Of a stretch of DNA of 64,000 nt, positions 21,601 through 64,000 are shown in pieces. The position numbers were made by a program, and so were the translations under genes. The notes under the pieces were generated by a model. That model saw only the letters and a list, made by a program, of their open reading frames with translations, made no database searches and had not been told where the DNA came from. Source of the DNA: Glandiceps talaboti (Eukaryota > Hemichordata > Enteropneusta > Spengelidae). The stretch's first letter is position 1. Each line of letters opens with the position of its first letter. Location: the NCBI RefSeq assembly GCF_964340395.1, contig NC_135566.1:6113501-6177500 (forward strand). Direction: 5' to 3'.

Positions 21601-24600
21601 GACATACCCACTTATATGTAATGACAGACAAGACACCCACTTATATGTAATGACAGACAATACATACCCACTTATATGTAATGACAGACAAGACATACCC
21701 ACTTATATGTAATGACAGACAATACATACCCACTTATATGTAATGACAGACAAGACATACCCACTTATATGTAATGACAGACAAGACATACCCACTTATA
21801 TGTAATGACAGACAATACATACCCACTTATATGTAATGACAGACAAGACATACCCACTTATATGTAATGACAGACAAGACATACCTACTTATATGTAATG
21901 ACAGACAAGACGTACCCACTTAGACAGGAAATAGATAACAGACAAATTGATAGAAGAGGCAGAAGTGGTTATAGGCTGGGGTTGCATGCTGGCTAGCCGG
22001 CTACTGCTTGCACCAACCATTCAACTCCTTTTTTCCACAAGCATATGCTATCACACTTTTTAACAGAAATTTTAATAGAACAACATGAGGGGCTTTTAAC
22101 ATTATCTATAGTAAGTTTCTTTTTGCACACTCTTAATTGAGATTGTACATTTTATTTGAAGTCATTATGTTTTTTCCTGTGTTTTACAAATGATGTACTT
22201 TTCATATTTTTACTGAGTATTTTATTGTACATTATACACAATAAAACACGCAGTAAAATATGAAAAGCATGTTGCTGTGTTTGTTTGTGTTGAGTTTTTT
22301 TATTTCTTGAGTGCTTTGTTTTTATATCTGGTTGTGGCAGGCATTAACATTTCCCTCAAAGGGACCCAATAAAGTATTCATATCATATCATAACATAATA
22401 ACAGCTGGGTAAGGCTAAGATCCTATAATCTGGTCCGCAAAACAAATTAAATTAAAATAGTGCCAATCCATGTCCTTATGGCAGTAGTGAGAAGTCAATG
22501 TTCATAGAATATTTCCAGTGATCCCAGAGTCCAGATTGTTCTTAAAACAGTTAAGTGAATTTGATGTGACAAGCGAAGCAGGCAAACTATTCCATGTGTT
22601 GATGACTCTGTTTCCGAAGAAGTGAGCATGCACAGATTTGGAAAATTTCTTAAGTTTCAATTGTATTGTATCTTATCTTATTTATAATGATCGAGCTCAT
22701 TTCTGCTCAGTTGTTTTTATGGCATATATGCAAATATCACCTTTCAGGATTATCTGCGTAGCTACAAGGAGATCTTCTTGTGGCATCTTACCAAAGCCCA
22801 AATTTAATTTTGTGTTTATTTGTAGTGTTGCGACATACTTTAGCAGTATAGTTCTATTACATTGAGTCATTAGCTAGTCTGGTATTTTGTGAGTGTAAAA
22901 CTTTCAGACACTTTTGTTTTTCCATATCATTTACAGGAGAGGTTAATCGGCCGCCATGCCATTTCAGGAGAATGCACTTTCTAATAACCTTTCACTATAA
23001 TAGGTTAAATGTCGTTGTTGAACTATATCATGCACACCATAGAAGATGTGTAATATAGATATAAATTTCCATTACCTACTTGACTAATAAGTGAAACAAC
23101 ATTGACAAAGTCTGTGCTAGTAACTCAATAAATTGCAAAAAACTAACAAATATGTACAAAGTTTGTTATTGTACATACAATGACAAACATATTACACATT
23201 TATTAATCTTTTGCCATTTATTGAATTACAAATGTTGTTTGACATTGATTTAGGAAGCCATGATAAAATTGCATGTTTTAGAAATTAACAATCCAAAATA
23301 AATACCCAATTCTCAGCTATATGGCCACTTTAAAGGTTGCTCTGAAGGGAGGAAGTCAGAAACTGTGCAATAAAAGATGTTATGGAGGCAAAGAAATTTT
23401 GTAGCGCTATATTTTTGAATTATTAAATCTTTGAATTGTTGCCTTTTGACTAAATTCCTCTGTAGAAGTGTGTTCTTATCATAGACAGTATTGTTTCTGC
23501 AAATTTCACCTTGCTGTACTTTTGTCTTTCCCGTGCCTGTAGATGTCACCAATGAGTCTTGCATCATAAAAGCAGCAGAGGACGTTAGTCATATGTTAGG
23601 TACTAGCTGTGGTCTGAATCTCTTGATAAACAATGCCGGGATGAAAGCTAAGCCGCGATCTCGTTTTAATAATATGGACTATGAAAATGTGATGGATGTG
23701 TTGACTACCAATACTGCTGGTCCACTCATTGTGACAAAGGTAAATTGATCAAATTATTTGTTTTACTAATTCAGTTAATTTAAATACATACATTGTATTG
23801 AGGAAGATGTCAATGATAGATGTACAATCTTATAAACTTTAGTTTTCTGTAGGTCGATGTAAACATGTTTGTGTTAGAAAACTTCTAGAAAACTCTCATA
23901 TCAATGTGTTATAGGGTTGACAGGTTGTTCATCTGTGTGTGTGTGTGTGTCGATCATTTTAATGATATTAAGCAAATGTCTGTATATAGTCACTTGAAGT
24001 GGAAAAAATACAACTCTGCATAAATCTTGCTTCAAGACACAATTTAAGCCCATGTAGTCTACATGTATGGCTGTCTTCTGCTATAGGATTCTTCAACGTG
24101 TCATTATTCCTGGGTTAAGCATCAGTATGTGTATGTACATCAAGTTCATGCAATACCAGTGTTTCTATTCAAAATGGTAAAACTAATAATAGAATGACAC
24201 ATAAAATATTCTATGACAGGACTCCATGATATGTGAGTGCAAGTGTAGCGTACTTGGGGTATATGCACTCGTGCTTGCAGTGTTCTCTGCATCAGCTGCG
24301 AGCGAATTCAAAGTGCAGCAAATTATAAGCATGGAAGCCAATAACCATGAGTATACCCACACTTGCACTCAATTGGCATGGGGTTCTGTACAGTATCTTT
24401 ATCCAAAATAGCAAATTTCTGTCAAAAAGGGTTACATTTTCATATACAATGAAGGATTACACCCTATTTGCATATCATTTGCATACAGGTATGCAATTAT
24501 GTTTTCTTCATTGCACTGCAGTGCAAATACCACTAGTATGCGCACACCGGTGCAAATAATCTCTGGTACATATAAAATGAATGTAGAGATACTAAGAGGT

Positions 24601-26490
24601 CTTCCACCACAACTCCAATTAAGCCATGTACAAATTGGTTGATTGCCAATCTTTTGGGTTTTTTATTGATTTCATTTGCATGATCATATTTTCATGAGAA
24701 TTTATTTGCGAAGATATTCACCTCATAGGGATATCACTACATTTGGCTTTGAAATTTCAAACTCCTGCTTTAAAATACATGTATAGGTCTAATCCTGATC
24801 TATTTACTAACTGAAATATAGAGCAAAGAACAAAAAGGAGATATATTAAAACAATCAAGTCTGTGAATTTCATGCAACTGAAAGTTTGGTGATAGTAGTT
24901 TTGAGACATCTGGATAGTTTCTGTATACTGTATACTGGTTACTAGTACTGGTATAGTGTTTTCATAATTGATCATTTACATTCTCCACTGTGGGAAAAAT
25001 ATACTTGTTACGTCAGCAAATCAAGACATACAATAGTTTTCCACTTCAGTGACATTTGTACGTCATCTCAGGTCAAACCTCTTTTGGAGTGGGGTCAGAG
25101 TTTTTGTTAGTTATTACACATAAAATGACATCATGATTGCATGCAAGAATGAGCAGGTGCATGTTAAAGCAAACATTTAGACAGTTTAATTACCTCACTA
25201 TATATTTTATGAGATTATGTAGTTACTGATACGTCATGTCAACAACCATAAAAGCAAATTGATTTCAAATTAGTACACTTAGGTATGTCAATATATAGGG
25301 CTCAGAGGTAGCACACTTAGGTATCCACATAGGTCATTAGTACATTAGAGGTATGTCAATATTGATCTCAAATTTGCACACTTAGGTATGCCAACATAGG
25401 TCTCAAATTAGCACACTTAGGTACGTCAACATAGGTCTCAAATTAGCACACTTAGGTATGTCAACATAACTGTCACACTTCCAAGTTCAGTATATCAGCC
25501 TTGGTATTAAACACTTTAGTATATAGTTCCAACTCCCTGGTAAGCATACAATCCACTGTAACTTTTGTGTAAGTGCATTTAATTAAATCCTTCATGTTAC
25601 AGCCTCTGTTATATCCTAGGACACCAGTTATACAGCAAGGTTGATGGCAGTACAATTGTGTTTAAAATCTGAGGATTTGAGCCATTCAGAAATGGCATTG
25701 ACAAGGCTGAAACCAACAACTTCCAGTACTCCAGCCCAGCATAACTGACTTCTCCTCTTTTATTTTGCTGTAATATATGGTACTTTCTGTCCAATCAGTT
25801 TTACTTCATCTATGGCAGTATTTCTTGATATATAACTCTCATTATATTTGTCCACTTTTCCATAGCATTTCTTACCATTACTGAAGAAAGCTTCATCAGA
25901 CTATGAAGGTAATGCAATGAGTTGCAGTCGTTCTGCAGTAATCAATATGTCATCCATCTTGGGATCCATAGAGTTAACACAGGAGTCAAGAGCTGCACTT
26001 TACAGTGCATCTAAGGTAAGCTTACACATATAAGGATGTAAGTAGTCATGACGATGTATAACAATCAAGGTATAAAACCCATATTTTTATTCAAACACAT
26101 TCAACCTGGCTTGTATGTTGTAAAATATGGGTATATAGTTTTCAAACCCAATATATTTTACTTCAAGGCCATGTCTCCTAATTGGTGAATCTCTTTTGTA
26201 GTTGGACTGAGTGCACTTTTTATTACAAACTCGTAAATATGTTTTATTTGTTTATTTTCCTGTAGGCAGCATTGAACATGATAACCAAGGGTATGAGTAT
26301 AGCATTTAAAGAAGACAACATCCTGACTGTCGCGCTACACCCTGGTTGGGTTTTGACAGAGATAGGGGGTCCAAGAGCTACCCTAAGTACAGAAGAAAGT
26401 GTCAAAGGGATGCTTGATGTCATGGCTACATTAGATAATAACCATTCTGGTCACTTTATGGATTACCAGGGAAAAGAATTACCTTGGTGA
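18618..26490 (+). CDS. Short-chain dehydrogenase/reductase, C-factor/sniffer type, 5 exons, 253 aa
   Basis: Exons: 18618-18755, 20783-20834, 23543-23739, 25866-26015 and 26266-26490 (stop TGA), 762 nt in phase. The classical SDR motifs are all present: TGANRGIG (residues 9-16, NAD(P)-binding Rossmann turn), ATCRNP (about 35-40, which favours NADPH), DVTNE (64-68, adenine contact), NNAG (93-96), NMSSILGS with the probable catalytic Ser, and YSASK (Tyr175, Lys179). HPGWVLTEIGG is the post-catalytic PG segment. Length and the SSILGSI pattern fit the C-factor-like/sniffer branch, cytosolic carbonyl reductases; Drosophila sniffer is the best-known relative. The substrate cannot be told from sequence. 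There is no signal peptide or membrane segment. Its start is divergent from HPD. Confidence 0.93.
18932..20222 (+). mobile_element. 5'-truncated LINE (reverse transcriptase C-terminal part)
   Basis: An open frame from 18932 to 20032 encodes the end of a non-LTR retrotransposon polyprotein. EYKYLGYWITRNL is the typical segment after the RT palm. WNHIVRPVLEYAGEI and LEKMQRSVGKFILKATRY follow, then a zinc-binding C-terminal motif CPCCGQEDETFEHFLFSC (Cys-Cys-His-Cys). The RT catalytic FADD-type motif and the endonuclease are missing, so this is a dead 5' truncation. After the stop comes a 3' UTR ending in AAATAAATAAAAATAAA at about 20200-20222. It sits in sense orientation in SDR intron 1. The frame is still open, so the insertion is fairly young. 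Clade not assigned. Confidence 0.85.
20893..21925. repeat. 31-bp minisatellite, about 33 units
   Basis: Unit: ACTTATATGTAATGACAGAC plus AAGACATACCC. It begins about 60 bp after the SDR exon 2 donor (20835). Units differ at two main sites (GACAGAC or GATAGAC; AAGACAT, AATACAT or AACACAT). There is one 2-bp-short unit near 21630. The order of variants in units 4-15 recurs in units 18-29, so the array also grew by duplication of a 14-unit block (about 434 bp). There are no spacers, so it is not a CRISPR-like array. Confidence 0.95.
22194..22269. repeat. Inverted repeat, ~31-bp imperfect arms
   Basis: Arms TACTTTTCATATTTTTACTG... (22194-22229) and its imperfect complement (22239-22269) around a 9-nt AT-rich loop, in SDR intron 2. 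It could be a small palindromic element. Confidence 0.7.
23118..23335. mobile_element. Palindromic MITE-like element, family P, copy 1
   Basis: It is centred on TTTGTTATTGTACATACAAT. Inner arms: AACTCAATAAATTGCAAAA and the complement of TTTTGCCATTTATTGAATT. On the right come AATCCAAAATAAATAC and ATATGGCCACTTT. Related copies: 28386-28640, 30030-30175 (half) and 62748-63085. No coding capacity. Confidence 0.65.
24221..24380. repeat. Fold-back element with TGAGTGCAAGTGT arms
   Basis: Left arm CATGATATGTGAGTGCAAGT (about 24227) pairs with the right arm ACACTTGCACTCAATTGGC (about 24358). A related copy with GTGAATGCAAGTGTCGTA and GCTTGCAGTGTTCT lies at 46075-46185. Confidence 0.55.
25270..25470. 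repeat. ~35-bp degenerate tandem repeat
   Basis: About five copies of TAGCACACTTAGGTATGTCA plus ACATAGGTCTCAAAT in SDR intron 3. The last three are nearly identical. Confidence 0.8.
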
Positions 26491-27734
26491 TAGACTGGAC
26501 AAGTATTAACACAAATGTAATTGGCTACCAAAAAGAAGCAAGCAAGGGTATTACAACTGTATGGTTTTTGTAAAAAAATTTGTAAAAATTTTTGTAAAAA
26601 TTTGAATGGAGCTGTTAATTTTATTAATGATGTAATTAATGGGATCTGTGTACTAATTAATTAGTGGTACATCATTTTGAGCATGTTATGAGGAAGAGGT
26701 AGACCATATGTCCAATTTATTGTTGTATGATTACAGTTGTTTATTGTAAACATATCTAAAAGGGAGCTGTCAGGGTTTGATCTCATTGTATCATAGATAT
26801 ATATTACACACTACTAATTGCTACAGATGCTATCATTGGCTAGAGAAAAAAGTGATATGACAATGAGAGTATGAACAAAGAAATGGAAACATATTTAGTG
26901 GCAACACTCAACTCAATTACTATAGCAAGCTTATCCAACTTTGATTCAACTTTTCTTTGGCATATTATAAAATAAATCAATATCACATGATTGACATGGG
27001 CAATATCATAATTAATTGCCAGCTCTTGGACTAGTGCTCTTTAATGAATGATGCCTGAGGTCAGGCAATAAATTGTGATATTGCCCTAGCTATAATGTTG
27101 CCTGCGCCAACTGTATTGCAAAAGTATGCAACTATTTTTTACTAATATTTGAATTCTTATGAATCTTTTTAGAGAGATGTCATTATATTTTGAATAATAT
27201 TTGAAGGATAAAGAAAGTGCATAAATTTAATCACAATAAGTTAGCATGTCTATGTCTGTATTGTGTTTTTCTGTATGCGTGTGTGTGTGACTAGGGATTT
27301 TGAAAAGTGTAGTCGAAATTGTAAATGCTTATGAATTGACACTAGTTAGATGGAACTGATATGGAAACATTTACATTGTACTGTAGCGCTTTTAAAATAT
27401 GTAGGTTGTGGAGTGAAGACAGTCATGAAATTTTATGTATTTTCGCCCCCAAATATTATGCTTCCGCGAGTCCCTGGGAAGTTTATAGGTGCCGTGTGTG
27501 TCAATACCGCCCTCTACGACAGGAAATATTAATTATTTTGTTTCTCTATGTGGCGCCCGTTCCACCCGTCCGTACCCCCCCCCCCCACTATATTAGAAAA
27601 ATAGTATCGAAAGAGTTATCATGACAGAAAGATACAAGAGAGATTCATCTTTTAACTTAAAATCCTGAAGTTAGGACCGTATCTGAATTTTCATGGTTAA
27701 CGTTGGATTTGGTGATAACTAACCATTTGAACAC

Positions 27735-27804
<70 letters not shown>
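27735..27804. repeat. (TAG)n trinucleotide microsatellite
   Basis: About 23 pure TAG units in the intergenic region upstream of GCN1. Confidence 0.97.
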
Positions 27805-28385
27805 ATCTTAGTTCGCTGACACTGACAGTTTGAAGTGACTTTTGACGCTTAATGATAATGTATCAATGACATTGATTCGTACATAATTTACGTACGTATC
27901 AAAGCACGTACTAAACTCTAACACAAAGTCTGACTACATATAGACGTAACTGTACAAGTGTGACTGTGTTCAAAGATTCATGATCGAATTGATTTTCAAA
28001 GGAAGAGATTTAACATAGACAATGAAAATTCTCAGTGACGTTTAGCTTGACTTGATAAAATAAGGTAAAACATCGTCAAAAGTGTAGTTCTGAGGGTTCT
28101 ACAATAACAGCACCAATCGCTGACATGATATTGTGGTCTATACAAGGTATGTACACCAAAACGCGCCATTTATATAATATATATATTATGTATTGGCCAT
28201 GATAACATGAGACATAAAGAATTTCAAATGGTTTTTAGCTAGCTCCATAGACTTCTTGGAATCCAGCTGACGACTGTGTAGGTACGTAGGCATCATGGAA
28301 TCAAACTAACCCGGGCCATATCATGCGGGCGGACCACACGATGGACACCGAACTTGAACTTGAAGTGGTAATATGAGAATTTGGT

Positions 28386-28640
28386 ATTAAACTATTCTGG
28401 ATTTTAATTCGTAAAACAACTTTATTACGCTTTAATACTTGAAAAAATGTAATGAAATATACAAAGACCTTGTTTGTAACTCAGTAAATTGCAAAAAATC
28501 CAACAAATTTCTAAAATGGTTGGTTGTTTGTGCTTTTTTGCAATTTATTGATGATTTAGTCGATGTTGTTGCACGTTTTTTAAGGAAAATAGGGTAAAGT
28601 TGTTTTATGAATTAAAAATCCAAAATGAATACACTCAACT
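28386..28640. mobile_element. Palindromic MITE-like element, family P, copy 2
   Basis: Arms: TAACTCAGTAAATTGCAAAA and the complement of TTTTGCAATTTATTGATG. The outer inverted ends are TTCTGGATTTTAATTCGTAA and TTATGAATTAAAAATCCAAA. Same plan as the copies at 23118 and 62748. Confidence 0.7.
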
Positions 28641-28975
28641 TGCTATACACTACAAATTTTCTTATATAAGTTTTGATAATGAGTTGCGGTTGAGCCGCAT
28701 TCGTCACAAGTAGACTAAACTGCAGTGGATGAAATCACTAGTAGTAGAACTGTCCATTTTGAAAGATGTTACTATATTCATTTACGAATACACATTGGAA
28801 AAAATAGAAAACTGGTTGGATTTGAGCTCTTTTAGTAGTTTCAATTGAGTGGTTATTTTGTGTTATACGCGTACGCGTCCCCTTGTCTGTCTTTTTTTAT
28901 TGAAAAATTGTATGTGAGTTAAGTACCATTTGCAACAAATACAACTCACTTAAAGGGCTTTGTTTCGGTCCCAAC

Positions 28976-29173
28976 ACTTCCGGTACCTTCGTAGATATTC
29001 GTAAATCGTGAATAATAACAATACCTTCCTATGTAATTCAACTTTGAGGTGTCTAGCATAGTATCCAATGTATAGAGATGTCATCGCATGAACCTTTAAA
29101 GTGACTTTAGTCTTTGTGGGAAGAAATGAAGTAATTCTTAACTTCGGAAGATTTCGGATATTGCACAACCAAC

Positions 29174-29185
<12 letters not shown>
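28976..29185 (+). promoter_or_regulatory. GCN1 promoter-proximal region with ETS- and YY1-like motifs
   Basis: ACTTCCGG (28976-28983) is an ETS-type site. The start codon lies in AACATGGCGGCC (29171-29182), which fits the YY1 consensus AANATGGCGGC and places a YY1-like site over the translation start, as in many TATA-less housekeeping genes. No TATA box was seen. These are motif matches only. Confidence 0.4.
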
Positions 29186-61968
<32,783 letters not shown>

Positions 61969-62179
61969 ATAATGACTGCCTAAAAAAATTCTTAACTAAA
62001 CAGAGAAATGTGGACTGTACGATTCCTTATACTACACGCAAGCCAAGTTGGAGGCATTCAAACAAAAGTATGAGATTTATACCCAGATCGTTCTGTCGCG
62101 ACAATGGATTCTTTATTATTCATTTTCTGGGGCTCAAATTATGAGTCAAAACATTCAACACCGCCATTATTCTTAATTC

Positions 62180-62310
62180 AGTTTTTCCTTATTCAGCCAG
62201 AAATTACTTGTGACTTAAGTATTAATCACTTCTTCTATTTGACTCATAGTGACAAGGCCCCTCAGGTCACTCATATTTTCCTTGGCTGAATGAAAAATAT
62301 ATTGAGGAAT
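62180..62310. mobile_element. MITE-like element, family T, copy 3
   Basis: AGTGACAAGGCCCCTCAGGT, ACTCATATTTTCCTTGGCTG, and a terminal ATATATTGAGGAATAAT that pairs imperfectly with the left ATTCTTAATTCAGTTTTTCC and TTATTCAGCC. Confidence 0.5.
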
Positions 62311-62429
62311 AATATCTAAGTGTGTATTTCATATATTTTTAATAGGCATCTATATTGATGTTGATGGTAGCCATGGCTTTCACTTGTTTCATTGGAGTTC
62401 ATGTAGATACTGTATTTAAACTGCACTAG

Positions 62430-62690
62430 CTGTAAGTGGAGTATTATTATTTCGATCTGCCAACCAGAAATGTATTCACTGAAAATTGTGAAAATACTGA
62501 TAAAAAATTAGACATTGTACCATTAGAGGTTGATTTTATCCAAAAGTACAGTAACAGGTTGAAATCATGATTTGAGAGTGTATACCCCTAAATCAGTTTG
62601 ATGTGATATATTATACCATATTATGTGTACAGCTGATCAAATATGTTTACCCACAGATGATTCAATATGCTTCACAGTATATTATGATTA
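62430..62690. repeat. Dispersed ~265-bp repeat, copy 2
   Basis: Same word order as 60724-60990: GGAGTATTATTATTTCGATC, AAAATTAGACATTGTACC, AGTAACAGGTTGAAATCATG and GATGATTCAATATGCTTCAC. Confidence 0.6.
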
Positions 62691-62747
62691 AGTCATACAT
62701 ATAACAGCACATGTTTAAAGTTACCATTTAATATGAAAAAGTATTGG

Positions 62748-63085
62748 GTATTTATTTTGGATTCTTAATTTACAAAACAATTTTTTCATGGCTTCCTACT
62801 TGAAAAATCAATGTGAAACAACATATGCCAAGTCCTTGTTTGTAACTCAATAAATGACAAACGATTACCGAATGTGTAAAACATCTTTGTTATTGTACAT
62901 ATACAATAACAAACCTTTTACACATTTTTTTAGCTTTTGGCAATGTATTGAATTACAAACACAGACTTAGTCGATTGATTGATTGATTTTTTAAAGTAGG
63001 GAGCTATGTTAAAATTGGTTTATAAATTAAAAATCCAAAATAAATACGGTTACCAAATTCTCATCCATATGGCCACTTTTAAAAA
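62748..63085. mobile_element. Palindromic MITE-like element, family P, most complete copy
   Basis: Outer inverted repeats: GTATTTATTTTGGATTCTTA and ATTTACAAAACAATTTT against AAAATTGGTTTATAAATTAA and AAATCCAAAATAAATAC. Inner arms: AACTCAATAAATGACAAACG and the mirror TGGCAATGTATTGAATTAC. The centre TTTGTTATTGTACATATACA is a palindrome. The whole element of about 300 bp can fold on itself; no coding capacity. Confidence 0.75.
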
Positions 63086-64000
63086 ACCGTTCCATTTGCA
63101 GCTAGTGCAGCTTTCAAGATGAAAACAATGACAAGAACTTTTTTTATTCACTTTGTCTTTCTATATAAACATTAGACCAGAAGACACAAACCTTCTATTG
63201 TAGTGAGGATGTGTATTCTTTGGCAACTTGTGTACTTGGGATCACTTGGACTTTAGGGAATTAACTCAGACTACATACAATGTTCATAGTTAACGTTGAT
63301 CACTTTAGAAGTAGCCAGGGAGCAGATGGACGCTCCTTGCCTTGCCTTCAGCTCGCTTCCTTCTAAAGTGAATCCATACTTTTATTCCAACTTTAAAATC
63401 TTATAAACATAAGAAATATTTTAAAAACAAAATTATCATGTAATCTCTAAAAAAAAAAAATTCCTCTTGTGGAAAAAGTTTAAATTGTGTACTTGCATAA
63501 ATAGAAGAATAATGCATAGCTTCAAAGTATGAATGAAATCTTAATACTAATGTTTATGATTTGATCATTAATATGCAAGTTAGTTGTGAAACATTTGATG
63601 AAAACTTTCAAAAAGATATATAAAAAAATTAGTAAGTAGCACCTAGGGCTAGGAGGAGAGAATAAGGAGAAACGGCTTCAGATTAACGTTCCTTTTCAGA
63701 GCTTTTTTTTTGACATTTATTTTCATGAGTATAAAATGGATATGATGGGGCCATCAAGGTGTCATACACTGTGTGTTGCATATAGCAATATCATAGCATC
63801 AGAAAAAGCAGATCGAAGTACTGTTTTGGAAAGTAATCAAATATAGTTACTGTTTAAGGGAATGGGCATACAAAATGAAAACCGCATCCCAAGCACCTGT
63901 GACCCACATCCAAAGAAATGCTAAATAGCAGTATTTTCAGGCTATTAAGAATATAAAATTGACTTACATTAACTATATAAAAAGTTTTGTGCCTGAGTTC

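Larger units (their letters stand above)
26491..29173. other. Intergenic region between the SDR gene and GCN1
   Basis: The start is the SDR 3' flank; an AATAAA is present at about 26970 and could serve as a poly(A) signal. Further on lie a C-run (about 27578-27587), a 70-bp (TAG)n run at 27735-27804 and a family P element at 28386-28640. The final 200 bp is the GCN1 promoter-proximal part. No exon recognised. Confidence 0.55.
61969..64000. other. GCN1 3' flank
   Basis: No further gene recognised. It contains a family T element (62180-62310), the second 265-bp repeat (62430-62690), a near complete family P element (62748-63085) and a short hairpin at 63301-63372 (ACTTTAGAAG / CTTCTAAAGT). No clear poly(A) signal near the stop codon could be picked out. 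From 63400 on I see nothing but AT-rich sequence. Confidence 0.55.

Noticed and set aside
20893-21925. CRISPR-like direct repeat array
   Set aside because: Units abut with no unique spacers, there are no cas genes, and the context is an animal intron; it is a minisatellite.

Overview
The window is animal nuclear DNA: AT-rich, with many short exons, GT-AG introns, large CA/GT microsatellites, minisatellites, a tRNA-derived SINE, a LINE fragment and several MITE-like families. It is not bacterial, and I see no operon, rRNA or CRISPR array. The four genes look like an invertebrate with vertebrate-like gene structure, perhaps a non-vertebrate deuterostome or a slowly evolving lophotrochozoan. The species cannot be fixed from the sequence alone. 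Exons were assembled by hand from splice signals, reading-frame continuity and remembered family sequences; no alignment program was run.

Layout: (1) 1-2300, + strand: the last five exons of HPS4, a subunit of the BLOC-3 guanine-nucleotide exchange factor; the 5' part lies outside. (2) 2301-7728: convergent intergenic and 3'-UTR space with a 119/127-bp tandem repeat and a SINE. (3) 7729-17961, - strand: complete HPD (4-hydroxyphenylpyruvate dioxygenase), 13 coding exons, 392 aa, iron ligands intact. (4) 17962-18617: a short head-to-head promoter interval. (5) 18618-26490, + strand: a complete 253-aa short-chain dehydrogenase of the C-factor/sniffer type in five exons; intron 1 holds a 5'-truncated LINE and intron 2 a 33-unit, 31-bp minisatellite. 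(6) 26491-29173: intergenic. (7) 29174-61968, + strand: complete GCN1, 50 coding exons, 2681 aa, the ribosome-associated activator of the eIF2-alpha kinase GCN2. (8) 61969-64000: 3' flank with MITE-like repeats.

The genes do not form a pathway: HPS4 acts in Rab32/38 membrane traffic, HPD in tyrosine breakdown, the SDR is a probable cytosolic carbonyl reductase, and GCN1 works in amino-acid and ribosome-stress signalling. What links three of them is probable old linkage: human GCN1 and HPD are on 12q24 and HPS4 on 22q12, which share ancestry.

The main discovery is inside GCN1. At several exon edges the intron carries tandem or displaced copies of the neighbouring exon edge, splice site included. 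The clearest case is a 49-bp unit, repeated 17 times just upstream of exon 40, made of the exon's first 28-29 bases plus its polypyrimidine tract and AG, which gives 15 decoy 3' splice sites. An 81-bp array follows the exon 12 donor, a 41-bp duplication makes twin donors after exon 46, a 152-bp duplication copies the end of exon 43, and decayed copies of exons 16 and 21 sit in introns 15 and 24. In the arrays and the exon 46 duplication every decoy product I traced meets an early stop codon, so these sites could act as splice decoys or unproductive-splicing switches.
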